Shown piece after piece: positions 1 through 6,219 of a stretch of 17,539 nucleotides of DNA. Position 1 is the first letter of the stretch, and each line of letters starts with the position of its first letter. Source of the DNA: Microbacteriaceae bacterium (GTDB lineage: Bacteria > Actinomycetota > Actinomycetes > Actinomycetales > Microbacteriaceae); contig DMKW01000061.1 in NCBI GenBank assembly GCA_003454135.1, forward strand, positions 5,282-22,820. The letters run 5' to 3'. The notes beneath the pieces are model-generated. The model saw nothing but the letters and a program-made list of their open reading frames with translations. It made no database searches and had not been told where the DNA came from. Both the position numbers and the translations under genes were made by a program.

Positions 1-171
1 GTGCTCGAGGTCAGCGACGACGGTGTCGGCGGGGTCGCCGACAGCTCCCGCCGCAGCGGCTTGGCCAATCTGCACGAACGTGCGGTCCAGCGGGGCGGAA
101 CCCTTACTCTGGAGTCCGACTCGAGCGGCACGCGCGTGCGCTGGAGCGTCCCTTTCGACCTGGCTGAGTAG
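1..171 (+). CDS. Sensor histidine kinase, DevS/DosS-like, C-terminal fragment
   Basis: The frame is open from base 1 and gives the last 56 residues of a protein whose start lies outside the window. Residues 1-7 carry an aspartate-glycine G1-box pattern (SDDGVGG after VLEV) and about 14 residues later a GLANLHERA stretch matches the G2 box of HATPase_c domains in NarX/DevS-type kinases. The end (RGGTLTLESD... GTRVRWSVPF) is the usual C-terminal strand pattern of this family. These kinases bind ATP and phosphorylate a response regulator. The cognate DevR-like gene begins 17 nt downstream on the same strand, which supports a two-component operon. The sensory part (GAF haem domains in DevS) cannot be seen, so the signal is unknown. 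Confidence 0.85.
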   Translation: MLEVSDDGVGGVADSSRRSGLANLHERAVQRGGTLTLESDSSGTRVRWSVPFDLAE

Positions 172-188
172 ACGACGGAAACGGCCCG

Positions 189-827
189 ATGATCCGAGTG
201 TTCCTGGTAGACGATCACGAGATCGTGCGCCGTGGCATTGCCGAACTCCTCAACGCCGAGTCGGACATCGAGGTCGTCGGCGAGGCTGGCACGGCGGCGC
301 AGGCCCGCTCGCGGATCGCCGCGACTCTCCCCGACATCGCTCTTCTCGACGTGCGCCTGCCGGATGGCAGCGGCATCGACGTGTGTCGAGACGTCCGCTC
401 CAAGAACCCCGAGGTTCGCTGCCTCGTGCTCACGGCATACGACGACGACGAAGCCCTCTCGGCCGCGGTCGTCGCTGGCGCATCCGGTTATGTTCTCAAG
501 GACGTGCGGGCCAGCGGGCTCGTCGAGTCGATCCGCAAGGTCGCCGCTGGACGGTCCCTGATCGACCCGGCGCTCTCGCGGAGGGTCGTGCAGCGCATGC
601 AGCACTCGCGCGAAACCGATCCTCGCCTCGGGTCGCTCAGCGCTCGCGAACGCCAGATCCTCTCACTCATCGCCGACGGCCTCACCAATCGGCAGATCGG
701 CGTGGAGCTCTCGCTCGCCGAGAAGACGGTGAAGAACTACGTGTCGAGCCTCCTGAGCAAGCTCGGGCTGCAGCGCAGAACGCAGGCCGCCGTGCTGCAT
801 CTCGGCACGCTGCACACCGACCAGTAG
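189..827 (+). CDS. devR: NarL/LuxR-type response regulator, DevR/DosR-like
   Basis: This 212-residue protein is a two-domain DNA-binding response regulator. Residues 1-120 form a receiver domain: acidic pair D8/D9, phospho-acceptor D54 in LLDVRLPDG, T82 and K104. Residues about 148-205 form a LuxR-type helix-turn-helix (LSARERQILSLIADGLTNRQI). The recognition helix EKTVKNYVS has K179, K182 and N183, the same residues at the same numbers as those I recall contacting DNA in Mycobacterium tuberculosis DosR, and the following LGLQRRTQAA block is also DosR-like. Its likely role is to activate dormancy/hypoxia-type genes when phosphorylated by the kinase just upstream. A DosR-box-like site lies 46 nt after its stop, before the stress-protein gene. 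NarL-family paralogues with other targets are the alternative. Confidence 0.92.
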   Translation: MIRVFLVDDHEIVRRGIAELLNAESDIEVVGEAGTAAQARSRIAATLPDIALLDVRLPDGSGIDVCRDVRSKNPEVRCLVLTAYDDDEALSAAVVAGASGYVLKDVRASGLVESIRKVAAGRSLIDPALSRRVVQRMQHSRETDPRLGSLSARERQILSLIADGLTNRQIGVELSLAEKTVKNYVSSLLSKLGLQRRTQAAVLHLGTLHTDQ

Positions 828-873
828 CAGGCCAAGCGGTCGGCACAGTTGTCGGCACAGGGAGGCAGCGAGG

Positions 874-893
874 GTGAGGACTTTGTGCCCTAA
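874..893 (+). promoter_or_regulatory. DosR/DevR box-like operator upstream of the universal stress gene
   Basis: The 20 bases read GTGAGGACTTTGTGCCCTAA. The core GGACTTT..GCCCT closely follows the GGGACTTTNGGCCCT form of mycobacterial DosR boxes, and 14 of 20 positions agree with the consensus TTSGGGACTWWAGTCCCSAA. It lies between the devR-like gene and the stress-protein gene, centred about 43 nt upstream of the ATG at 927, a usual class II activator distance if that ATG is near the transcription start. The match is seen directly; binding is inferred. Confidence 0.7.
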
Positions 894-926
894 CGTCTCG
901 AACGGGGCGCGGTGAGCATGGGGGTC

Positions 927-1826
927 ATGGATGCCACGAATCGCACCGAAACCATAGTCGGGTGGGACCGTTCGCCGTCCGCACGCGACGCCCTCGACTG
1001 GGCCGTCGCCCGGGAACGCCAACGTGGCGGCAGGGTGTTGCTGCTCTGGGCATTCGGCGACATCGCCACGAGCCGGCATGACCTCGACACTGCCCGCACC
1101 CTGGTGGCGAAAGACGCCGCGCAGGTGATGGCGTTGACGCCTGAGGTCACGGTGCACGCTGAAGTGGTGCTCGGCGACCCATACGACCGCCTGAGCGCGC
1201 GCTCAGACCCGGCGTCGCTTCTCGTGGTGGGGGCGCACGACCACGCGTCGAGGAGGCTTCGGCTGGGAGCATCCCTTGGTCTGCGGCTCGCCGCATCAGC
1301 GCCAGGACCGGTGGGGATCATTCCGCCGACGCGCGGAGAGCGGGAGGGCGTCGTCGTCGGCGTGGACGGCTCGGAAGCGTCACTCAACGCGGCCCGATTC
1401 GCCGCCGGCGAGGCCGAGAGCCGCGGCGGGGTGCTCACGGTGATCCACGGCTGGCTCGAGCCGAACGTGTGGCTCGACGCGTTTCCACTCGAACCGGAGT
1501 TTGTGGTGCAGCTTCGGGAGGCCCACGAACTGATTCTCGACAAGTGCCTCGCCATCATCTCGACCGAGTTTCCGACCCTGCGCATTTCGGGGCGCACTGT
1601 GCGCGGCCACATCGCCCGATCCCTTCTCGACGCCTCCCCATCACCGGAACTGGTCGTCGTCGGCAGTCAAGGGCGCCGTCTCGTCGGGCGCACGCTGCTC
1701 GGCTCGGTGAGCCACGAGGTGCTGCTGAACCTCGAGATCCCTGCGGTCGTCGTGCACAGTCCGGCCGACCGCAACGCCGATTCGGCTCCCGCCTCGGGCC
1801 ACAGCGCCCAACCAGCGACGACGTGA
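927..1826 (+). CDS. Tandem universal stress protein (two Usp domains)
   Basis: The protein has two consecutive Usp folds, roughly residues 5-140 and 145-290. The second keeps the ATP-binding signature G-2x-G-9x-G-S (in VVGSQGRRLVGRTLLGS), whereas the first has the degenerate equivalent VVGAHDHASRRLRLGAS and may not bind nucleotide. Tandem Usp proteins of this size are typical members of actinobacterial DosR regulons. I chose the ATG at 927 because it puts the Usp strand (TETIVGWDRSPSA) near the N-terminus and fits the spacing of the upstream DosR-like box; GTG 912 and ATG 918 are in-frame alternatives and none has a strong ribosome site. The stop overlaps the GTG start of the metal ATPase, so the two are probably translated together. 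Expected location is the cytoplasm. Confidence 0.9.
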   Translation: MDATNRTETIVGWDRSPSARDALDWAVARERQRGGRVLLLWAFGDIATSRHDLDTARTLVAKDAAQVMALTPEVTVHAEVVLGDPYDRLSARSDPASLLVVGAHDHASRRLRLGASLGLRLAASAPGPVGIIPPTRGEREGVVVGVDGSEASLNAARFAAGEAESRGGVLTVIHGWLEPNVWLDAFPLEPEFVVQLREAHELILDKCLAIISTEFPTLRISGRTVRGHIARSLLDASPSPELVVVGSQGRRLVGRTLLGSVSHEVLLNLEIPAVVVHSPADRNADSAPASGHSAQPATT

Positions 1827-3715
1827 CCGGACTGCGCGCAGAACCCACGAGAACGACCGGCTCGGAGACGCGAGCCGTACCTCGCGTCTTTGCCCGCTAT
1901 CCGATCGTCGCGGCGACCATCCTTACCGGTGTGATCGGCGCGATCATCTGGTTCGCCGGCGCAGACGACGTCGCCAGGTGGGTCGTGAGCGGGTACGCCC
2001 TGGTCATGGCCGCGGTTCGAGGCCGGCGGATGCTGCGCGAGCTTCTTCGAGGCCATGGCGGTGTCGACATCCTCGCGATCGCCGCAATTCTCAGCACCGT
2101 CGCCGTCGGCGAATATTGGGCGAGCCTCGTGATCGTGCTCATGCTGTCCGGAGGAGAGGCCCTCGAAGACTTCGCGGGTCGCCGCGCCCGTCGGGAGCTG
2201 ACCGCCCTCCTCGCTCGCGCGCCGCAATCGGCGCAACGCGTGGGCGACGGCGACCTGGTGGTCGAGATATCTATCGACGCTGTAGCGCTCGACGATGAGT
2301 TGCTCGTGCGCCCGGGCGAAGTCGTGCCCGTCGACGGCACGCTTCTCTCCCGGTTCGCGACGTTCGACGATTCGCAGCTCACGGGGGAGAGCCTGCCGGC
2401 AGAGCGCGTCTCGGGCGAAGCGGTCATGAGCGGCAGCGTCAACGGCGACTCCGCGATCAGGATCCGCGCGACGGCCGTGGCCGCGGAGAGCCACTACCAG
2501 CGGGTTGTGCAACTCGTCACGTCTGCGGCGCAGAGTAAGGCGCCGCTCGTGCGCCTCGCCGACCGATTCGCCCTGCCGTTCACGATCGTGTCGGTCGCGA
2601 TCGCCGGCACTGCGTGGTGGCTGAGCGGCGAACCCGTGAGGTTCGCCGAGGTACTCGTCGTGGCCACCCCGTGCCCCCTGCTCATCGCCGCCCCGGTGGC
2701 GTTCATCGCCGGCATGAGCCGATCGGCGAAGGCCGGCGTGATCGTCAAGTCAGGGCAGACACTCGAGCAGCTGTCACGGGTCAGGACTGTCGCCTTCGAT
2801 AAGACCGGCACCCTCACGGTCGGTTTGCCGGAGGTCGTCGAGGTGCGACCGCACGCCCGGCTCTCGAGAGGCGAACTTCTCGCTCTCGTCGCGGGGGTCG
2901 AGCAGTACTCGCCGCACGTTCTCGCGTCAGCGATCGTGGATTCCGCGACGGCCGCCGGGCTCACCCTCGAGCCGGCAACCGAGGTGCGCGAACAGACGGC
3001 CGCTGGAGTCACCGCCCTCGTGGGTGGTCGCCGCGTCGCGGTAGGCAAGCGCGAATTCGTCGCGGGACTCGTCGGAGAGATCACGTCGCCGCCACCCAGA
3101 TCGGGCCAGCTAGCGGTGTACGCGGCGGTGGATGGAGCGTTCGCCGGCGAGATCCTGCTCTCCGACCGTGTGCGGGACAACGCCAGGTCCACGCTCGCCC
3201 AGCTCTCTCGCCTCGGCGTGCGCCGCACGATACTCATCTCCGGCGATCTCGCCGCCACGGCCCAGCACGTTGCCGACGAGTTGGGAATCAGCGAAGTTCG
3301 CGCGCAGTGCCTGCCGGAACAGAAGGTCGAGGCGGTCAAGGAGCTCACCGACCGTCCGGTCATGATGGTGGGCGACGGGGTCAACGATGCGCCGGTTCTC
3401 GCGGTCGCCGACATCGGTGTCGCAATGGGCGCCCGAGGCTCGACGGCGGCGAGCGAGTCGGCGGATGTCGTGATCATGGTCGACGACCTGTCGAGGGTCG
3501 TCCGCGCGATTTCGATCGGCTGGCAGACCAACGCCACGGCCCTTCGGGCGATTTGGCTCGGCATCGCCCTGAGTCTTGCGCTCATGATCGTCGCGACCTC
3601 CGGTGTGCTTCCAGCCATCGTCGGCGCCGCGCTCCAGGAAGTCGTTGACCTGCTGGTGATCCTCTACGCGCTGAGAGCTCTCGCCGAGCGAGCCGATCGA
3701 CGGCTCGCCCGCTAA
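1823..3715 (+). CDS. P1B-type heavy-metal-translocating ATPase with TPC motif
   Basis: This 630-residue membrane pump couples ATP hydrolysis to cation transport. Visible motifs are the actuator TGES (187-190), TPCPL in the transport-site helix (T282, P283, C284), the phosphorylation loop DKTGTLT (D326) and GDGVNDAP (517-524). Hydrophobic segments occur near residues 26-47, 51-63, 80-107, 243-265, 275-300, 573-595 and 598-618. There is no N-terminal CxxC metal-binding domain. TPC rather than CPC or SPC places it near the P1B-5 group, for which Ni/Fe export by Nia of Sinorhizobium is the known example; the metal here is inferred. The usual HP dipeptide of the nucleotide-binding domain reads HV (H365-V366). 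The frame stays open upstream to 1469, but the GTG at 1823 overlaps the Usp stop (GTGA) and gives the usual family length. Confidence 0.93.
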   Translation: MTGLRAEPTRTTGSETRAVPRVFARYPIVAATILTGVIGAIIWFAGADDVARWVVSGYALVMAAVRGRRMLRELLRGHGGVDILAIAAILSTVAVGEYWASLVIVLMLSGGEALEDFAGRRARRELTALLARAPQSAQRVGDGDLVVEISIDAVALDDELLVRPGEVVPVDGTLLSRFATFDDSQLTGESLPAERVSGEAVMSGSVNGDSAIRIRATAVAAESHYQRVVQLVTSAAQSKAPLVRLADRFALPFTIVSVAIAGTAWWLSGEPVRFAEVLVVATPCPLLIAAPVAFIAGMSRSAKAGVIVKSGQTLEQLSRVRTVAFDKTGTLTVGLPEVVEVRPHARLSRGELLALVAGVEQYSPHVLASAIVDSATAAGLTLEPATEVREQTAAGVTALVGGRRVAVGKREFVAGLVGEITSPPPRSGQLAVYAAVDGAFAGEILLSDRVRDNARSTLAQLSRLGVRRTILISGDLAATAQHVADELGISEVRAQCLPEQKVEAVKELTDRPVMMVGDGVNDAPVLAVADIGVAMGARGSTAASESADVVIMVDDLSRVVRAISIGWQTNATALRAIWLGIALSLALMIVATSGVLPAIVGAALQEVVDLLVILYALRALAERADRRLAR

Positions 3716-3728
3716 GCGAGGGACTCGG

Positions 3729-4199
3729 TCAGGGCTTCCACACCATGAGCACGACCACGGCGAGCAGCAGGAGCGAGACGATGCCGGACCCGGCAGCGAT
3801 CGCCGGATAGCGGGGTGCTGCTGCGGCGGCAGCGACGCCGGCCGCGGCCGGCGCCTGCGACGCCGAGGACTCGAGCTCGGAAGCGGCCCGGCGCAGGTTG
3901 GGAACGACGACGGCGAGGCTCAGCACGATCGCGATCGCGTAGAAAATGAGCGAGAAGAGAATCCATGGCGTGGTCATCGAGAGCTTTTCTTTGGGGTCGC
4001 TCAGGCCCATGAGGGCGAAACCGAGCACCGCGACGACGAGGGAGAGCAGGCTGAAGATGTAGGTCGACTTTGCGAGCAACCCCACCTGCGACGCGTTGCG
4101 GGCACGAATGGCGCGCATCGCGCTCATCGGCAGGATCGCCATGGGGCCGACGATGAACACGGCGCCGACCACGTGCAGAACATTCACAAGAGTTTCCAT
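3729..4199 (-). CDS. Small integral membrane protein, DUF2269-like
   Basis: This 156-residue protein has about four hydrophobic helices: residues 5-27, 46-66, 76-100 and 130-153, separated by a short basic loop (RAIRARN) and an Ala-rich linker (ELESSASQAPAAAG...). The N-terminal pattern (LVNVLHVVGAVFIVGPMA) followed by a charged loop resembles the DUF2269 family of predicted membrane proteins, whose function is unknown. The start ATG has AGGA eight bases upstream. It is convergent with the metal ATPase (13 bp between stops) and divergent from the 55-residue membrane peptide, with 72 bp between starts. No functional residues can be singled out, and the family assignment is tentative. Confidence 0.8.
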   Translation of the reverse strand: METLVNVLHVVGAVFIVGPMAILPMSAMRAIRARNASQVGLLAKSTYIFSLLSLVVAVLGFALMGLSDPKEKLSMTTPWILFSLIFYAIAIVLSLAVVVPNLRRAASELESSASQAPAAAGVAAAAAAPRYPAIAAGSGIVSLLLLAVVVLMVWKP

Positions 4200-4236
4200 G
4201 AGCCAAATCCTAGTGAGCAGTCGCGACGCCCCCCAC

Positions 4237-4265
4237 GTGAAACGGCGGTTTTACCGGCGTACACT
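4237..4265 (+). promoter_or_regulatory. Predicted sigma-70-type promoter for a leaderless transcript
   Basis: A -10 element TACACT (4260-4265) lies 17 bases after GTGAAA (4237-4242, four of six matches to TTGACA). The -10 ends six bases before the ATG at 4272, the distance at which transcription would begin on the start codon itself. No Shine-Dalgarno sequence precedes that ATG, which fits leaderless translation. Confidence 0.55.
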
Positions 4266-4271
4266 ATCGCC

Positions 4272-4439
4272 ATGCTCATCGTCGTAATCGTCGCCCTGCT
4301 CGTGCTCTGGCTGATCCTGTCGATTCTCGGCTTCGTCATTAAAGGGCTGCTGTGGCTCGCACTGATCGGGATCGTGCTCTTCGTGATCACGGCGATCGTC
4401 GGCTACCTCAGGCGCTCGAGCGGTAGCCCGAAGGGCTGA
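4272..4439 (+). CDS. 55-residue hydrophobic membrane peptide, unknown function
   Basis: The product begins MLIVVIVALLVLWLILSILG and consists of two closely spaced hydrophobic stretches (about 2-24 and 26-46) followed by a short basic and polar tail (YLRRSSGSPKG). It is probably an inner-membrane hairpin with a cytoplasmic tail. The frame is open for 99 bases further upstream, but that extension would run back into the divergent DUF2269-like gene and is hydrophilic. The ATG at 4272 has no ribosome site yet lies exactly where the predicted promoter would start transcription. I do not recognise a named family; small two-helix proteins of this type are common and uncharacterised in Actinobacteria. 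Confidence 0.65.
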   Translation: MLIVVIVALLVLWLILSILGFVIKGLLWLALIGIVLFVITAIVGYLRRSSGSPKG

Positions 4440-4441
4440 CA

Positions 4442-4474
4442 GCGGCTCCGAATCAGCTTCCAGGGCTGAGCCGC
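4442..4474 (+). terminator. Hairpin after the 55-residue membrane peptide gene
   Basis: A perfect 7-bp inverted repeat (GCGGCTC at 4442-4448, GAGCCGC at 4468-4474) with a 19-nt loop starts three bases after the stop codon. A second small hairpin AGCCC-GAA-GGGCT (4425-4437) spans the end of the gene. There is no U-tract, so these may act as a weak terminator or a 3' end stabiliser. Confidence 0.4.
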
Positions 4475-4669
4475 GACCGCCGCGGCCGGACGCGAGCGCA
4501 TCCCCGCTGTCCCGGCGTGCTGTAGCACTTCGGTCACGAACGCCCGCGGTGTGACGGGGAAAGCGCGGCGGCACCTGGCGATGCTCGATGCCCGATCGCC
4601 TCGTCAGGACGAATCGATTTCACTGTGCGAGTCCGCGCGAGTCTTAGTAGTCGTTACGAGTTATTTACC
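4475..4669. other. Intergenic region without a supported gene
   Basis: Together with the cold-shock leader this is the longest gene-free stretch (4440-4888). Open frames here have no credible start or family resemblance. The only structure I see is a short palindrome GTGCT-GT-AGCAC (4517-4528). Base composition becomes more AT-rich toward 4650, where the cold-shock promoter is predicted. Confidence 0.5.
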
Positions 4670-4888
4670 TACAATTCGTGGGCGTCCACGCAAAAATCGG
4701 GCTCGTGGTCTACGCTGGGACATGCAGTTGCAGTACCTCGCACATCTTGAATGCTTGGAACCCACCGTGGCAGGTCATGAAAATGACGGCTCAACGGGTG
4801 CCTTGTCTCTTTCGGGAGCGGACGATGAACACCGCGACGAGCGGGCCCGACAGTCGGGTTCGCGCGAAGACTCCTGAAGGAGAAAATA
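4670..4888 (+). promoter_or_regulatory. Predicted csp promoter and long 5' leader
   Basis: TACAAT (4670-4675) in a locally AT-rich stretch is a near-consensus -10; no convincing -35 stands 16-18 bases upstream. Transcription from it would give a leader of about 206 nt before the csp ATG. Long structured leaders that respond to temperature are a known trait of cold-shock genes. A 5-bp dyad (CGTGG-GCGT-CCACG, 4677-4690) sits at the predicted start. The ribosome site AAGGAG lies six bases before the ATG. Confidence 0.5.
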
Positions 4889-5092
4889 ATGGCACTAGGA
4901 ACAGTGAAGTGGTTCAACGCTGAAAAGGGTTTTGGATTCATCGCCCCGGACGACGGAAGCCCGGATGTGTTCGCACACTACTCGGCGATCGCTTCGAGCG
5001 GCTACAAGTCGCTTGACGAGAACCAGAAGGTCGAATTCGACCTGGCGCAGGGCCCCAAGGGCCCGCAGGCGGAGAACATTCGCCCGCTGTAA
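4889..5092 (+). CDS. cspA: Cold-shock domain protein (CspA family)
   Basis: This 67-residue single-domain protein has the full cold-shock fold: MALGTVKWFNAEKGFGFI with RNP1-type KGFGFI at 13-18, and VFAHY (RNP2-type) at 27-31, followed by the typical VEFDLAQGPKGPQAENI end. Length and motifs are standard. Such proteins bind single-stranded RNA and DNA and act as RNA chaperones in the cytoplasm. The start is fixed by a strong AAGGAG. The VFAHY variant, where many homologues have VFVHF or VFAHF, is common in Actinobacteria. The gene is flanked by a long leader and a strong terminator, so it is probably transcribed alone. The symbol marks the family, since several paralogues are usual. Confidence 0.95.
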   Translation: MALGTVKWFNAEKGFGFIAPDDGSPDVFAHYSAIASSGYKSLDENQKVEFDLAQGPKGPQAENIRPL

Positions 5093-5096
5093 GGTC

Positions 5097-5113
5097 TCGG
5101 CCGTAGTGGCCGA
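5097..5113 (+). repeat. Short inverted repeat after csp
   Basis: TCGGCC-GTAGT-GGCCGA is a perfect 6-bp stem with a 5-nt loop beginning four bases after the csp stop codon. It probably forms a 3' UTR hairpin that precedes the true terminator about 50 bases later. Confidence 0.5.
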
Positions 5114-5165
5114 ACTGGATGCAACTAATGCTGTTGACTGACAGCCATAGACGTTGAGACTCCAT

Positions 5166-5203
5166 AAGACCGGCTTTCGCACCTTGGTGCGGAGGCCGGT
5201 CTT
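5166..5203 (+). terminator. Intrinsic terminator-like hairpin of csp
   Basis: AAGACCGGC (5166-5174) pairs perfectly with GCCGGTCTT (5195-5203), and inside it CGCACC-TT-GGTGCG (5178-5191) continues the stem, giving a 15-bp two-part hairpin. It is followed by CTCGTT, only weakly T-rich, as is usual in high-GC Actinobacteria. Confidence 0.8.
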
Positions 5204-5287
5204 CTCGTTAAGGGCCGATGCTCTCGAGCGGGAATGCCTGTGTGTCATGTGTCGTTACCGTCATTGACCTCAGCAAGGATGGAACGC

Positions 5288-6127
5288 ATGACCGACACAG
5301 CTACGACCAGAACGACGCCCGCCGAGCAGTTCGCCAACTATCACGCCAGGCGCGAACTCGCCGTGGTGCAGCCGAAGGGCAGCCTCGCCCTCGTGAACAC
5401 CCAGTGGATCGATTCCGAGCAGACCATCTGGGGGGTGCCGGGAACGTGGGCTCCGCTGCCAGCCGGCGAATCCGGTCTCAAAGTGATCGCCACGGCGCCG
5501 GACAACATCCTCGTGGACGGCGTGCTCGTCGACGGCGAGGCGATCGTACGCGGCAAGGATTCCCCGACACCCGGCGAGATCACCTTCAGCGACACGGTGT
5601 CTGGTTTCGTCATCGCGAGCGAAGAAGGAAATTACGCCCTCCGCGTTTTCGACTCCGACTCCGAGGGGATACAGGAGTTCGGATCGATCGATGCGTTTCC
5701 CTACAACCCGGACTGGGTGATTGCGGGCACATTCACCGAGATCGAGGGTGGCACAACAGTCGGGTTCGAGCACCTCAAAGACGACGGCAAGACGCGGGAG
5801 CTGCCGGTGCCCGGCGAAATCACCTTTTCGAAGGATGGCCGGGACTACAACCTCGCGGCCTTCAAGGCCGGGCGCGCGCTGCAGCTCGTGTTCGCCGACT
5901 CGACGAGCGGCGACAGCACATACAGCGTCGGGCGCTTCCTCTTCGTTGCCCCCAACGCTGACGGCACGATCACCCTCGATTTCAACCGGGCGGTGCTGCC
6001 CCCCTGCGCCTTCAGCTACGCCTTCAACTGCCCCATGCCGCCGAAGCAGAACCGGTTCTCGGTGCCGATCGAGGCCGGCGAGAAGCAGGTGCTGACCAAG
6101 GACGGCTCTCTGCTGCACGAGGAGTAG
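5288..6127 (+). CDS. DUF1684 domain-containing protein
   Basis: The 279-residue product matches the DUF1684 family through its C-terminal block: GRFLFVAPN (215-223), DFNRA (231-235), then a Pro-Pro-Cys stretch with C240 and C248 in CAFSYAFNCPMPP and the closing NRFSVPIEAGE. Family members are soluble proteins of unknown biochemical role. The sequence PGEITFS occurs twice, at 95-101 and 175-181, suggesting a duplicated beta unit. I chose ATG 5288 because AAGGA lies eight bases upstream; ATG 5279 and an in-frame ATG at 5234 are alternatives, and the latter adds 18 residues with no family resemblance. The gene stands alone between the csp terminator and the aldehyde regulator. No signal peptide is seen. 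Confidence 0.9.
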   Translation: MTDTATTRTTPAEQFANYHARRELAVVQPKGSLALVNTQWIDSEQTIWGVPGTWAPLPAGESGLKVIATAPDNILVDGVLVDGEAIVRGKDSPTPGEITFSDTVSGFVIASEEGNYALRVFDSDSEGIQEFGSIDAFPYNPDWVIAGTFTEIEGGTTVGFEHLKDDGKTRELPVPGEITFSKDGRDYNLAAFKAGRALQLVFADSTSGDSTYSVGRFLFVAPNADGTITLDFNRAVLPPCAFSYAFNCPMPPKQNRFSVPIEAGEKQVLTKDGSLLHEE

Positions 6128-6219
6128 GGCGGGTCTAGGGACCGTCAGAGCGGCTCACGGCCCGACGCCAGCCTGACCGACTACGCTGGGCACACTCGAC
6201 CAACGATGATCGGAGTGCC

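Noticed and set aside
1469..1822. N-terminal extension of the metal ATPase
   Set aside because: It overlaps the Usp gene by 358 bases, is rich in Arg and Pro, and has no metal-binding domain; the GTG at 1823 gives the normal length.
4722..4877. Possible 51-residue leader peptide in the csp leader, preceded by TACGCT
   Set aside because: It is hydrophilic with no family resemblance and no -35 or ribosome site, and an RNA role of the leader explains the region better.
5234..5287. Longer start for the DUF1684 protein
   Set aside because: The additional 18 residues lie right behind the csp terminator, show no family similarity, and the start lacks a ribosome site, unlike ATG 5288.
6134..6146. 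GGGAC half-site resembling a DosR box before the GAF regulator gene
   Set aside because: Only one half matches; the second half (AGTCCC) is absent at the right distance.
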